A stretch of DNA of 64,000 nucleotides from CF-39 sp035651155 (GTDB lineage: Bacteria; Chloroflexota; Limnocylindria; P2-11E): NCBI GenBank assembly GCA_035651155.1, contig DASRGG010000028.1, positions 62,001 through 126,000 of the forward strand, in the 5' to 3' direction. A program made the position numbers and the translations under genes. The notes beneath the pieces are model-generated. The model was not told where the DNA came from, did not search any database, and saw only the letters and a list, made by a program, of their open reading frames with translations. This document shows, one piece after another, positions 47,235-56,028 of this stretch (the first letter of the stretch is position 1; each line of letters opens with the position of its first letter).

Positions 47235-48837
47235 CGCCGACCTGACTCGCCAGAGCGGGCGCCGGAGTCTGCCCGTCGTGCACGTCGCGGATCCGCTGGC
47301 TGAGGACGGCCTCGTGCTGCTGCGCGAGCGCTGCGACGTCCGCGTCACGCACGGCCTGAAGGAGGCAGAGCTCGCTCCCCTCCTCGCGGACGTGGACGCG
47401 CTCATCGTCCGCAGCGAGACGAAGGTGACCGCCTCGCTCATGGATCGCGCGCCGCGACTCGCCGTCGTCGGCCGCGCGGGGGTCGGCGTCGACAACATCG
47501 ACGTGCCGGCGGCCACGGAGCGCGGGGTCTACGTCGTGAACGCGCCGCTCGGGAACATCGTCGCCGCGGCGGAGCACGCGATCGCGCTCGCGCTCTCGCT
47601 GCTGCGGAACATCCCCGAGGCGGATCGCAGCGTGCGCGCGGGCGAATGGAAGCGTGCGAAGCTCATGGGCCGCGAGCTCCGCGGCAAGACGCTCGGCCTC
47701 ATCGGCATCGGGCGCGTCGGCTCCGAGGTCGCGCGCCGGGCGGCCGCATTCGAGATGAAGGTCATCGCGCACGACCCGTACGCGACGGAGGCCAGCGCGC
47801 GCGCCGCGGGCGCGACGCTCGTCGAGCTCGACGAGGTCCTGGCGCGCGCCGACGTGATCAGCCTCCACACGCCGCTCACCGACAAGACGCGCGGGATGAT
47901 CGATGCCGCCGCGCTCGCGAAGATGAAGCCGAGCGCGATCCTCGTGAACGCGTCGCGTGGCGAGGTCGTCGATCCGCGGGCGCTCGCGGACGCGCTCGCC
48001 GCGGGCACGATCGCGGGCGCGGCGCTCGACGTGTTCCCAAGCGAGCCCCTCCCCGCGGATTCGCCGCTGCGCGGCGCGCCGCACACGGTGCTCACGCCGC
48101 ACATCGCCGGCTCGACCACCGAGGCGCAGGTGAACGTGGCCGTCGACGTCGTGCGTCAGATCCTGGACATCCTCGACGGCAAGCCGGCCCGGTTCGCGGT
48201 GAACGCGCCGCGGCCGCCCGCCGACGAGGCCGGAGGGAGCGCGTGGGTGCGGCTCGCGGAGCGGCTCGGCAGCCTCGCCGCGCAGCTCCTCGACGAGCGG
48301 CCCGGCGGCATCGAGCTGCACTACGCGGGCGCGCTGCTGGAGCTCGATCCCGAGCCGCTCCGCGCGGCGGTCGTGAAGGGACTGCTCGAGACGTTCAGCG
48401 AGCAGCGCGTGAACCTCGTGAACGCGCTGCAGATCGCGCGCTCCCGCGGCCTCGACATCGCCGAGCGCCGCGAGACCGAGGCCGCCCGATACCGCGCGCT
48501 CCTCACCGTGCGCGTGGGCAGCACCGAGGTCGCCGGCACGCTCGTGCAGGGCGAGCCGCGCATCGTGTACATCGACGGCTTCTGGGTCGACGTGCCGGTC
48601 GAGGGTCATCTCCTCCTCACGAAGCACCAGGACAAGCCCGGACTCGTCGGGCGCGTCGGCACGCTCCTCGGACAGCACGACGTGAACATCTCGTCGATGC
48701 AGGTCGGCCGGCTTCACCCGCGCGGTGAGGCGCTCATGATCCTCACGCTCGACGATCCGGTGCCCGACGACGTCCGCGCGCGCATCGGCGCGTTCCCCGA
48801 CGTCGACCGCGTGCGCACGGCCAAGCTCGGGAGCTAG
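47218..48837 (+). CDS. serA: D-3-phosphoglycerate dehydrogenase
   Basis: This is a long-form PGDH of 539 residues from TTG 47218, or 519 from GTG 47278. The strand PVVHVADPLAEDG would be cut by the later start. NAD domain: IGIGRVGSEVARRAAAF; catalytic Arg in NASRGEVVD, His in TPHIAGSTTEAQ. The allosteric substrate-binding domain (about 340-460) and a C-terminal ACT domain (HQDKPGLVGRVGTLLGQHDV) suggest feedback control by serine. It commits 3-phosphoglycerate to serine. Confidence 0.95.
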   Translation: MGAVASADLTRQSGRRSLPVVHVADPLAEDGLVLLRERCDVRVTHGLKEAELAPLLADVDALIVRSETKVTASLMDRAPRLAVVGRAGVGVDNIDVPAATERGVYVVNAPLGNIVAAAEHAIALALSLLRNIPEADRSVRAGEWKRAKLMGRELRGKTLGLIGIGRVGSEVARRAAAFEMKVIAHDPYATEASARAAGATLVELDEVLARADVISLHTPLTDKTRGMIDAAALAKMKPSAILVNASRGEVVDPRALADALAAGTIAGAALDVFPSEPLPADSPLRGAPHTVLTPHIAGSTTEAQVNVAVDVVRQILDILDGKPARFAVNAPRPPADEAGGSAWVRLAERLGSLAAQLLDERPGGIELHYAGALLELDPEPLRAAVVKGLLETFSEQRVNLVNALQIARSRGLDIAERRETEAARYRALLTVRVGSTEVAGTLVQGEPRIVYIDGFWVDVPVEGHLLLTKHQDKPGLVGRVGTLLGQHDVNISSMQVGRLHPRGEALMILTLDDPVPDDVRARIGAFPDVDRVRTAKLGS

Positions 48838-49604
48838 GCCGACCCCGACCGGCGCAGCATCGCGAGCGCGATCGCCTGGACGATGAGCACCGTGGCCGTC
48901 GCGATCGCGAACGTCGCGACGGTCCCCAGCGTTTCGAGGGCGAGCGCGACCACGAGGAAGAACGCGGTGAATCCGAACAGACCGTTCACCAGGCCGCGCA
49001 TGATCTCGCTCGCGTCGGCGTGCCCGCCGTGCCGCTCCGCGAAGACCGCGAGCACGCTCGCGTAGAGCGGGAAGCTCGCCACCACCGCGCTGCCGTACGG
49101 GCCGAGCGCCGGTGCGACGAAGGTGATCACGAGGACGAGGCCGGTCGTGACGACGACCCGCAGCGGAAGGTCCCACGCGGGCGCCGCGCGCGCCGGCCGC
49201 GCTGAGGGGGGCTCGCAACGGGGCACGAGCCGTCTCGCGACGAGCAGGACGACGATCATGGCGATCGCGAGCGGCAGCGGTCCGACGTCGAGAGGAGCGA
49301 GCGCGACGCCCGCGATGACGTAGGCGGCGCTGGCCGCGCCGAGGGCGAGGGGCCAGCCGCGCTCGACATGGGCATACACGATCGCGAAGGCGCATTCTGC
49401 GGCGACGATCGCGATCGAGCCGCGCGCCGCGGCGGCCGCGAACGGCAGGCCATGGTCGAGCGCGAGAAAGAGCGACACGGGCGCCGACGTGAACGGGAAC
49501 GCGATCAGCCATCCCGCGATCGATTGGCCGAAGCGCCTGCCCAGCAGGGTCGCGAACGCGATGAGCGCGGGCGTGAGGAGGAGCTTGAGCGGCAGGGTAT
49601 CGAT
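48834..49604 (-). CDS. Polytopic membrane protein, function unknown; non-standard start proposed
   Basis: This protein of about 256 residues has seven or eight hydrophobic helices. The first usual start (GTG 49478) would cut off a clear N-terminal part, LPLKLLLTPALIAFATLLGR then FGQSIAGWLIAFPFTSAP, which continues the open frame upstream and matches the start of a common membrane-protein family. Candidate starts are ATC at 49604 (MDTLPLKL...) or CTG at 49595. No function is assigned. It is convergent with serA (4-base overlap). Confidence 0.65.
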   Translation of the reverse strand: MDTLPLKLLLTPALIAFATLLGRRFGQSIAGWLIAFPFTSAPVSLFLALDHGLPFAAAAARGSIAIVAAECAFAIVYAHVERGWPLALGAASAAYVIAGVALAPLDVGPLPLAIAMIVVLLVARRLVPRCEPPSARPARAAPAWDLPLRVVVTTGLVLVITFVAPALGPYGSAVVASFPLYASVLAVFAERHGGHADASEIMRGLVNGLFGFTAFFLVVALALETLGTVATFAIATATVLIVQAIALAMLRRSGSA

Positions 49605-49726
49605 CGTCCGGAGGGTACCGCGGCTACGGCCGCGGCGCGGCGCTGCAACGCGACGAAAGAGGTCTCGCCGCCGGCGCCGTACCCCTCCCGCGAGAGGGAC
49701 CTTCGCGCAACCGGTACAGTCGAGAC

Positions 49727-50047
49727 ATGGAAGCCGCGCGATTCGAGCGCAACCTCCGGACCGAGTCCAGCGAGATCTTCACGATCTACGGCGGCGCCCG
49801 CCGCATCGGCCGCGTCGACCTCCACTACGGCCGCTTCGAGGTGCACGCCACGCTCCTGCTCGACGTCACGCTCACCGACGACGAGCTGCAGCAGCTCATC
49901 GACCAGCTCGACGAGGAGCTCGTGCAGACGCACGACCCGGAGCGCGAGGACTTCCTGGTGACCGTCTTCAAGGCCGAGGAGCTCGGCTTCTACTCCGACG
50001 AATTCGAGTCGGAGGAGGACGAGGAGGACGACGAGGAGGACCGGTAG
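49727..50047 (+). CDS. Hypothetical protein with acidic tail
   Basis: This 106-residue protein has a beta-rich start (EIFTIYGGARRIGRVDLHYG, VHATLLLDVTLTDDELQQLI) and a long glutamate/aspartate C-terminus from residue 92. No family was recognised. The acidic repeat lies over the serine-rich antisense end of the broken epimerase gene. Confidence 0.7.
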   Translation: MEAARFERNLRTESSEIFTIYGGARRIGRVDLHYGRFEVHATLLLDVTLTDDELQQLIDQLDEELVQTHDPEREDFLVTVFKAEELGFYSDEFESEEDEEDDEEDR

Positions 50048-50879
50048 GTCTCGCGGAACCCGGTCTCCAGGTCGCGCGGGGCGTCGCCGAGCTCGGCGCG
50101 CGCGCGCGCGTCGGTCGCCCAGAACGTCACGCCCTTCGCCGATGTGACGATCTCGCGGAGCCGCGGCACGATCAGGGCCGCCGCCTCGAGTGGCGCGTAG
50201 GGCACGCGGAAGCGCGGCGGCCTCCGACCGACGACCCGCCCGAGGGTGCCGAAGGCCTGCGCCACGCGCGCGATCTCGCCACCCAGCACGCAGCTGCGGC
50301 CGGCCTGCCCGCGGTCCAGCGCGAGAACGATGCCCGCGGCGACGTCGCCCACGAAGGTGAGGGACCGTAGACCTGACCGGGCTGCGCGATGGTGATCGGT
50401 AAGCCGCGCGCGATGAGCCGGTCGGCGATCTCGTGCGCGCGGGAACGTGGTCTCCTCGTAGTACGACGCGTAGGCGGGCCCGCTCCGCCGGTAGCTCTCG
50501 TCGACCACGCGCCCGTGCGTGTCGCCGAAGACCGCGATCGTGGACACGTACACCATCCGGCCGACGCCCGCGTCGCCCGCGAGCGACAGCACGCGCTCGG
50601 TGCCGCGCACGTTGGCGTCGAACATCGCGCGCCGCCGCGGCGCGGTGAGGGCGATCTCGTACGTCGCCGCTCCGTGGATGACGGCGTCGGCCCCGCGCAT
50701 CGCGCGACGCATGCCCTGCTCGTCCGCGAGGTCCCCGCGCTCGAGCTGCGCCCCCGCGATCGCGCGCGCGCGCGCGATGGGTCGCGGACGAGCGCGCGCA
50801 CCTCGTCACCGCGCGCGAGCAGCAGCCGCGCGACCGTCCCCATGACACACCCGGTCGCGCCGGTCATGAAGATCCGCAT
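49990..50879 (-). pseudogene. Broken NAD-dependent epimerase/dehydratase
   Basis: Parts of a short-chain epimerase are spread over two frames: RIFMTGATGCVMGTVARLLL at the start, then ADAVIHGAATYEIAL and VYVSTIAVFGDTHGRVVDESY in another frame, then RLIARGLPITIAQPGQVYGP back in the first, then LTFVGDVAAGIVLALDRG in the second. Frame changes fall near 50765 (a GC-dinucleotide run), 50450 and 50365; about 25 residues after QVYGP are missing. Sequencing error could explain some but not the deletion. The 3' end is uncertain. Confidence 0.7.
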
Positions 50880-50901
50880 GCGCGGAGGGTAGTCGGGAGG
50901 T

Positions 50902-51384
50902 CTACCGCGCCACGTCGGCGACGGCCGCGCCGCTCGCGCGCACCAGCTCGGCCGGCGCGATCGGGAACACCGCGTCCGGCAGTCCGGCGGCCGCCCAGAC
51001 CTCGTCGAAGGCGAGCAGCCCGCGGTCGCAGACGACGTCGCACGCGCGCGCGTGACCGAACGGCGGCACGCCGCCGATCGCGAATCCAGTGGCGTCCTTG
51101 GCCTCGCTCGCCGTCGCGCGACGGACCGCGCCCACGCCGAGCGCCGCGGCGAGCTTGCCTTCGTCGACGCGCGACGCTCCCGAACACAGGACGACCGCGA
51201 CACGGTCGGCCGCGACGAACACGAGCGACTTCACGATCCGGTCGACGCTCGTGCCGATCTCGCGCGCCGCGTCCTGCGCCGTGCGCGTGCTCGCGCCGAA
51301 GCGCGTCACGCGGAGGTCGATGCCGTGCTCGGCGGCGTGCGCTCGCACGCGCGCGACGTTGGCGTGCTCGGTCGCGGCGTCGAT
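50902..51384 (-). CDS. YbaK/EbsC-type aminoacyl-tRNA deacylase; ATC start proposed
   Basis: This 160-residue protein has IGTSVDRIVKSLVFVA (with the key Lys), VVLCSGASRVDEGKLAAALG, FAIGGVPPFGHA and VWAAAGLPDAVFPI, as in Cys-tRNA(Pro)/ProX-type deacylases that hydrolyse mischarged tRNA. Homology demands a start near EHANVARVRAHA. The only ATG/GTG/TTG in frame is GTG 51348, which would remove that part. ATC at 51384, two bases after the transglutaminase stop, gives a normal 160-residue protein. Confidence 0.8.
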   Translation of the reverse strand: MDAATEHANVARVRAHAAEHGIDLRVTRFGASTRTAQDAAREIGTSVDRIVKSLVFVAADRVAVVLCSGASRVDEGKLAAALGVGAVRRATASEAKDATGFAIGGVPPFGHARACDVVCDRGLLAFDEVWAAAGLPDAVFPIAPAELVRASGAAVADVAR

Positions 51385-51386
51385 GG

Positions 51387-53738
51387 CTAGCGGGAGAGCC
51401 GCGCCACGAACGACACGAGGCGCGCAGGGACGAGGGCGAGGAGCGTCTTCGCCAGCCGTCGCCAGGCGGCGAGCGCCTTCCGCGTGTCGTCGGGGCTCGC
51501 GCCCGCGGCGGTGTAGCGATCGCGCACGCGTGCCTCGGCGATGTCGCGGATGGGCGATCGCGCCTCGGGCACGGCGTCGCCGAGCATCGCGGCGTACTCG
51601 TACGTCGTCTGCGTCGGATCGGGGTGGTACCCCGCGTACGACGCGAGGAGCCGCGCCTTGCCCCACGCGGCGTCGATGGGTGCCTGGCCGCGGAAGCGCA
51701 TCTGGAACCGCGTGAACGCGAGCAGCGCGATCGCGAGCAGCCCGAAGAGGACGGCGATGAGCGGGGCCGGGTCGAACCGCTGGAAGGTCGCGTCGGCCGC
51801 GCCGCCGTCGGCACCCGGATCGAGATCCTGCTGGCCGAGGCCCTCGCTCTCGCCACGCTGGGTGCGCGGGTTGTCCGGGTCGTTGATGGACTGGTCGCCC
51901 GTGTCGCCCGGCAGCGTCCCGCCACTGGCGAGGTCGGAGTCGACGCGGAGGATCGGCGCCTGCGACGGCGTCGGCTCGAATTCGATCCATCCGTAGGCCG
52001 GGAAGTAGGCCTCGACCCACGCGTGCGCGTCCAGCTCCTTCACCACGTACTTGCCGGTGACCGGGTCGAGCGTGCCGGTCGTATACCCCTCGACGACGCG
52101 GGCCGGCACGCCCATCTCGCGGAGCATGAGCGTCATGGACGAGGCGAAGTACTCGCAAAAGTCCTCTTTCAGATCGAAGAGGAAGTAATCGACCGGGTCG
52201 CGCCCGGGAGGCGGCGCCTTCACCCGCGGCGCGTAGTGGTACGTCGTGCGCAGGTACGATTCGATGGTCTCCGCGACGTCGTACGGATCCGGTTGGCCCG
52301 CGGTGACCTTGTGCGCGAGCTCGCGCACGCGCTGCGGCAACGTCGACGGGATCTGCAGGTACTTCTGCCGGATGTACTCGGGATAGACCGTCGCGGCCTT
52401 TCGGAGGACGGCCTTGTCGGTGACCGGCACGAACGACGTCACGGTGTAGCGCTGCGACGCGTCGCCGCTCCGCACCGAGCGGAGCGAGGTCGAGTACGTG
52501 CGATCGGCGCCCGTCTGGAACTGCGCCGGGATCGTCGCCTTCACCGGCTCGTTCGCCCCGAAGAGCAGGCCCTGCATCGGCACCTGGATCTCGAACGTCG
52601 CGTCGAAGCGCTCCCGGCCGAGCGTCGGCGGCGTGACCTTGTCCACCCTCTCGGTCTCGGTGGAGCGCCAGCCGTTGCCGGTGTAGAAGTCGTAGGAGAT
52701 CGCCCGCCAGAAATGACCGCTCGGCGCGTCGACGGTCATCACGACGCGATCGGACAGGTTCGGCGACTGGCCGAGACGGATGGAGTCGGTGAACGAAACG
52801 CCGCGCAGCCGGCTCGGTCCGGAGACGCCGGCGAAGAACCGCTGCCACTCCGACTCGACCGTGTGATACGGCGACTCGAACACGCTGTAGGCGCTGTTCA
52901 GGACCTCGGCGGCGCCGACGCGCGGCGTGAAGAAGGCCATGATCACGAGCACGAGCGCCCAGGTCAGGCCGCCGCGGAGCAGACGCCAGTCCATCTCGCC
53001 GCTCGGGACGATGTTGTAGCGCTGCCAGCGGTCCTGCAGCGCGACGATGTGGAGACGCACGAGCAGCACGAGCGAGCCGAGCGTGAACACCACGAGGTCG
53101 GCGAGCAGGTTCGTGAGCGCCATGGACACGTTCACGACGAGGCAGAAGCCCACGAAGACGAGCGCGTCCCACGGACGGCCGGTGCGCGTGAGCGCGAACG
53201 TCCCCACGAACGCCGCCGCCCAGACGGTCGCGCCGAGGAACAGGATGAACACGGTCGGATCGGTCGCGGCCTCGCCGGCGAGCACCTGGGTGAGCCAGTT
53301 GTTCACGTTGATCGCGAGCGCGACGAGCTTCTCGCGGAGGATCGTGCCCTCCGTCGCGATCGCCGTGGAGATCACGATCGCGATCGCGCCGAGCACGCCG
53401 GCGAGCAGCACCGAGCGGCGCGTGCTCATGCGCGTGTTGCCCACGAGCATCCCCGCGACGACGCCGAGGATCGCCAGCCAGGTGAGGTGCTCCGACGTCC
53501 TCACCCACTCGGCCTGCTCGAGCGAGAGCGGGTAGATGAGCACGAGCAGCAGGTAGATCGGCAGCGCGAAGAGACCCCCGCGGAAGCGAAGACGCCGGCG
53601 GGAGATCGGCGGGAAGAGCGCGTGCAGGGTGCGCCCGAGCCACGCCGTGAGCGCGGTCAGCCGCGGATCGGTGGAACGCGCGCGAGGAGGGGCGTCGCCC
53701 CGACGAGCGGGCACGCTACGCGACCGCGCCCGTCGCAT
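51387..53738 (-). CDS. TgpA-like transmembrane transglutaminase-domain protein
   Basis: This 783-residue protein has about six N-terminal membrane helices (residues 45-235), an extracellular transglutaminase core and one C-terminal helix followed by a DUF4129-like cytoplasmic tail. The Cys-His-Asp triad is visible: DFCEYFASSMTLMLREMGVP, DAHAWVEAYFP and the Asp/Glu of GWIEFEPTP. With DUF58 and MoxR it makes a widespread three-gene module of unknown function, possibly cell-envelope protein processing. The start overlaps the DUF58 gene by 23 bases. Confidence 0.9.
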   Translation of the reverse strand: MRRARSRSVPARRGDAPPRARSTDPRLTALTAWLGRTLHALFPPISRRRLRFRGGLFALPIYLLLVLIYPLSLEQAEWVRTSEHLTWLAILGVVAGMLVGNTRMSTRRSVLLAGVLGAIAIVISTAIATEGTILREKLVALAINVNNWLTQVLAGEAATDPTVFILFLGATVWAAAFVGTFALTRTGRPWDALVFVGFCLVVNVSMALTNLLADLVVFTLGSLVLLVRLHIVALQDRWQRYNIVPSGEMDWRLLRGGLTWALVLVIMAFFTPRVGAAEVLNSAYSVFESPYHTVESEWQRFFAGVSGPSRLRGVSFTDSIRLGQSPNLSDRVVMTVDAPSGHFWRAISYDFYTGNGWRSTETERVDKVTPPTLGRERFDATFEIQVPMQGLLFGANEPVKATIPAQFQTGADRTYSTSLRSVRSGDASQRYTVTSFVPVTDKAVLRKAATVYPEYIRQKYLQIPSTLPQRVRELAHKVTAGQPDPYDVAETIESYLRTTYHYAPRVKAPPPGRDPVDYFLFDLKEDFCEYFASSMTLMLREMGVPARVVEGYTTGTLDPVTGKYVVKELDAHAWVEAYFPAYGWIEFEPTPSQAPILRVDSDLASGGTLPGDTGDQSINDPDNPRTQRGESEGLGQQDLDPGADGGAADATFQRFDPAPLIAVLFGLLAIALLAFTRFQMRFRGQAPIDAAWGKARLLASYAGYHPDPTQTTYEYAAMLGDAVPEARSPIRDIAEARVRDRYTAAGASPDDTRKALAAWRRLAKTLLALVPARLVSFVARLSR

Positions 53739-54927
53739 CGTGGAAGATGTCGCTGATCGAGGCACCGGGCGCGAGGAACGTCGAGCGCACGCCGGCGATG
53801 GCGAGCTCGCCGAAGAGCTGATCGCGCCGAGCGCGGTCGCGTCCGTCGCCCACCGTCGGCGCGCCCACGACGACGGCCTGCGTCGCGATCGAGGCTTCCC
53901 GCAGCGTGCTTGCCGGGCGCACCCACCCACGATCGAGGGACGGCGTGACGAGGATGCAGGCGGACCCGCGACGGAGCCGGGGCAGCGTCTCCACCAGGGT
54001 CTCCGCGAGCGTCCGCGAGCCGGCGATGCGCACCTCCGCGAGGTACTGCATGAGCTTGCCGAATTGCTTCGTGCCGCGGTCGGGCTGGAAGACCTCCGCC
54101 CGGGCGCCGCTCGTGATGAGCCCGACGTTGCGGTGCTCGCGCAGCGCCTTCGACACGATCGACGCGGCGACGGTCACGGAGCGCTCCTCGGTGGAGTCCT
54201 CGCCATCGCCGCGATGCCAGTGGCGCTCGAGATCGAGGCAGATCCAGAGGTCGGCCGTCTTGTCGAGCTCGAACTCCTTCACGTGCAGCGTGCGGTGCCG
54301 CACCGAGGACGGCCAGTGGATGCGATTCATGGCGTCGCCCGAGCGGTACTCGCGGATGCCCATGACCATCGAGGTCGACTGCAGGCTCCGCTGCCCCGTC
54401 AGCACGCCTCCCTCGAGCACCGAGCCCGGCAGCTGCCAGTGCGGCAGCGGCACGACGCGCGGGTACACGAGGAGCAGCGCCTCGGTGGCGACGCGTGCCT
54501 CGCGCGGGAAGAGGCCGAACGGATCTCCCGAGCGCAGGACGATGGGACCGAGCTTGTAGCGACCGCGGCGGATCGCCTTCGCGAGGACCTTCCACCTGCG
54601 CGTCTTTCCGCCGCCGCCGATCGAGAGCACCCGCCCGGGCAGCGGCTCGGGCCAGTTCGACTCCTCGCTGATCTCGAGCCAGAGCTTCCCGAACGACGAG
54701 CTGTTCTTCAGCTCGTAGATGAGCTCGCAGGTGTCGCCGAGGTGGGCGTAGGTTTGGGAGATCGTTCGCGTGATCGAAAGGCCGTCGAGCGTGAGGCGCG
54801 CCTGGATCCACATCGCGACGCCGACGAAGAGCAGCAGGTACGCGAGGTAGCTGAGGAGCTCGACGCCGGTCGACGCGGCGACCAGGAAGAGCCCGATCCA
54901 GAGGACCGCGAAATGCCAGCTCTTCAT
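53716..54927 (-). CDS. DUF58 domain protein
   Basis: This 403-residue protein has two N-terminal membrane helices (residues 8-40) and the DUF58 signature GIREYRSGDAMNRIHWPSSVR (about 200-220), followed by a von Willebrand A-like region with LWICLDLER. Its partners are the MoxR ATPase upstream and the transglutaminase downstream. Function in the complex is not established. Confidence 0.92.
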   Translation of the reverse strand: MKSWHFAVLWIGLFLVAASTGVELLSYLAYLLLFVGVAMWIQARLTLDGLSITRTISQTYAHLGDTCELIYELKNSSSFGKLWLEISEESNWPEPLPGRVLSIGGGGKTRRWKVLAKAIRRGRYKLGPIVLRSGDPFGLFPREARVATEALLLVYPRVVPLPHWQLPGSVLEGGVLTGQRSLQSTSMVMGIREYRSGDAMNRIHWPSSVRHRTLHVKEFELDKTADLWICLDLERHWHRGDGEDSTEERSVTVAASIVSKALREHRNVGLITSGARAEVFQPDRGTKQFGKLMQYLAEVRIAGSRTLAETLVETLPRLRRGSACILVTPSLDRGWVRPASTLREASIATQAVVVGAPTVGDGRDRARRDQLFGELAIAGVRSTFLAPGASISDIFHDATGAVA

Positions 54928-54954
54928 CTCACGACGCCCCGTCCATGGGCGCCG

Positions 54955-55917
54955 CTAGGCCCGGGCGGCGGTCGGCGACAGCTCGACCGGCACGCTCGCG
55001 AGCACTTCCGCGATGACGGTCGTGGCAGCGAGGTCCTTGAGGCGCGCCTGCGGCTGGAGGATGAGGCGGTGCGCCAGCGTCGGCGCGGCGAGCTGCTTCA
55101 CGTCGTCGGGCAGGACGAAGTCCCGCCCCTGCAGCAGCGCGAACGCCTGCGACGCGCGCGCGAGCGCGAGGCTGCCGCGCGGCGACGCGCCGAGGTACAC
55201 GTCGGGGTGTGAGCGCGTCGCGTTGACGACGGCCACGACGTAGGTCTTCACCTGATCGGCGATGTGGATGTCCTTCGCGGCGCCCTGCGCCTCGAGGAGC
55301 TCTTCCGCCGAGAGGACCTGCTCGATGGTCTCGAGCGGATGGATGACGCGCTGCGCGTCGAGGATCGCGATCTCCTCCCGGTCCTTCGGATACCCGAGCT
55401 GAAGGCGGATGAAGAACCGGTCGAGCTGCGCCTCGGGCAGCGGGAACGTGCCTTCGTACTCGATCGGGTTCTGCGTCGCGATGACGAGGAACGGCTCGGG
55501 GAGCTGGTAGGTCGTGCCGTCGACGGTGACCTGGTGCTCTTCCATCGCCTCGAGGAGCGCCGATTGGGTTTTCGGCGTCGCGCGGTTGATCTCGTCGGCG
55601 AGGACGATCTGGCTCATGATCGGGCCCGGCCGGAACTCGAAGGTGCTGGTGCGCTGGTTGAAGATCGAGACGCCGGTCACGTCGGATGGCAGGAGGTCCG
55701 GCGTGAACTGGATGCGCCGGAACGAGCAGCCGAGGGAACGCGCGATCGCCTTCGCGAGGACGGTCTTGCCGGTGCCGGGGACGTCCTCCACGAGGATGTG
55801 GCCGCGGCAGACGAGCGCGACGAGGGCGAGCTCGACCTCGTGGTGCTTGCCGAAGATGACCTTCTCGACGTTCGCGGCGACGCTCGAGATGCGCGTCGCG
55901 AGGCCGGCCCTATCCAT
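54955..55917 (-). CDS. MoxR-family AAA+ ATPase
   Basis: This 320-residue ATPase starts at ATG 55917. Walker A is EDVPGTGKTVLAKAIA, Walker B VLADEINRATPKTQSALLEAM, with ATQNPIEYEGTFPLPEAQLD and sensor/arginine-finger regions. MoxR proteins act as chaperone-like ATPases, usually with DUF58/VWA partners as here. The gap before the PBP gene end (56029) is 111 bases with no clear hairpin. Confidence 0.95.
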   Translation of the reverse strand: MDRAGLATRISSVAANVEKVIFGKHHEVELALVALVCRGHILVEDVPGTGKTVLAKAIARSLGCSFRRIQFTPDLLPSDVTGVSIFNQRTSTFEFRPGPIMSQIVLADEINRATPKTQSALLEAMEEHQVTVDGTTYQLPEPFLVIATQNPIEYEGTFPLPEAQLDRFFIRLQLGYPKDREEIAILDAQRVIHPLETIEQVLSAEELLEAQGAAKDIHIADQVKTYVVAVVNATRSHPDVYLGASPRGSLALARASQAFALLQGRDFVLPDDVKQLAAPTLAHRLILQPQARLKDLAATTVIAEVLASVPVELSPTAARA

Positions 55918-56028
55918 ACCTACGAATCTCCACGAGAACCCCTGGGGGCTCCCCTTCCCGACCCATGCTAAAGGCGAGACACCTGTCATCGGAATGAACG
56001 CGCGAGGCGCGCCATCGGTTCACCCGGC

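Noticed and set aside
49990..50047. Serine-rich tail of the epimerase as a real domain
   Set aside because: It is the antisense reading of the acidic GAG/GAC tract of the hypothetical gene and lies beyond the epimerase fold.
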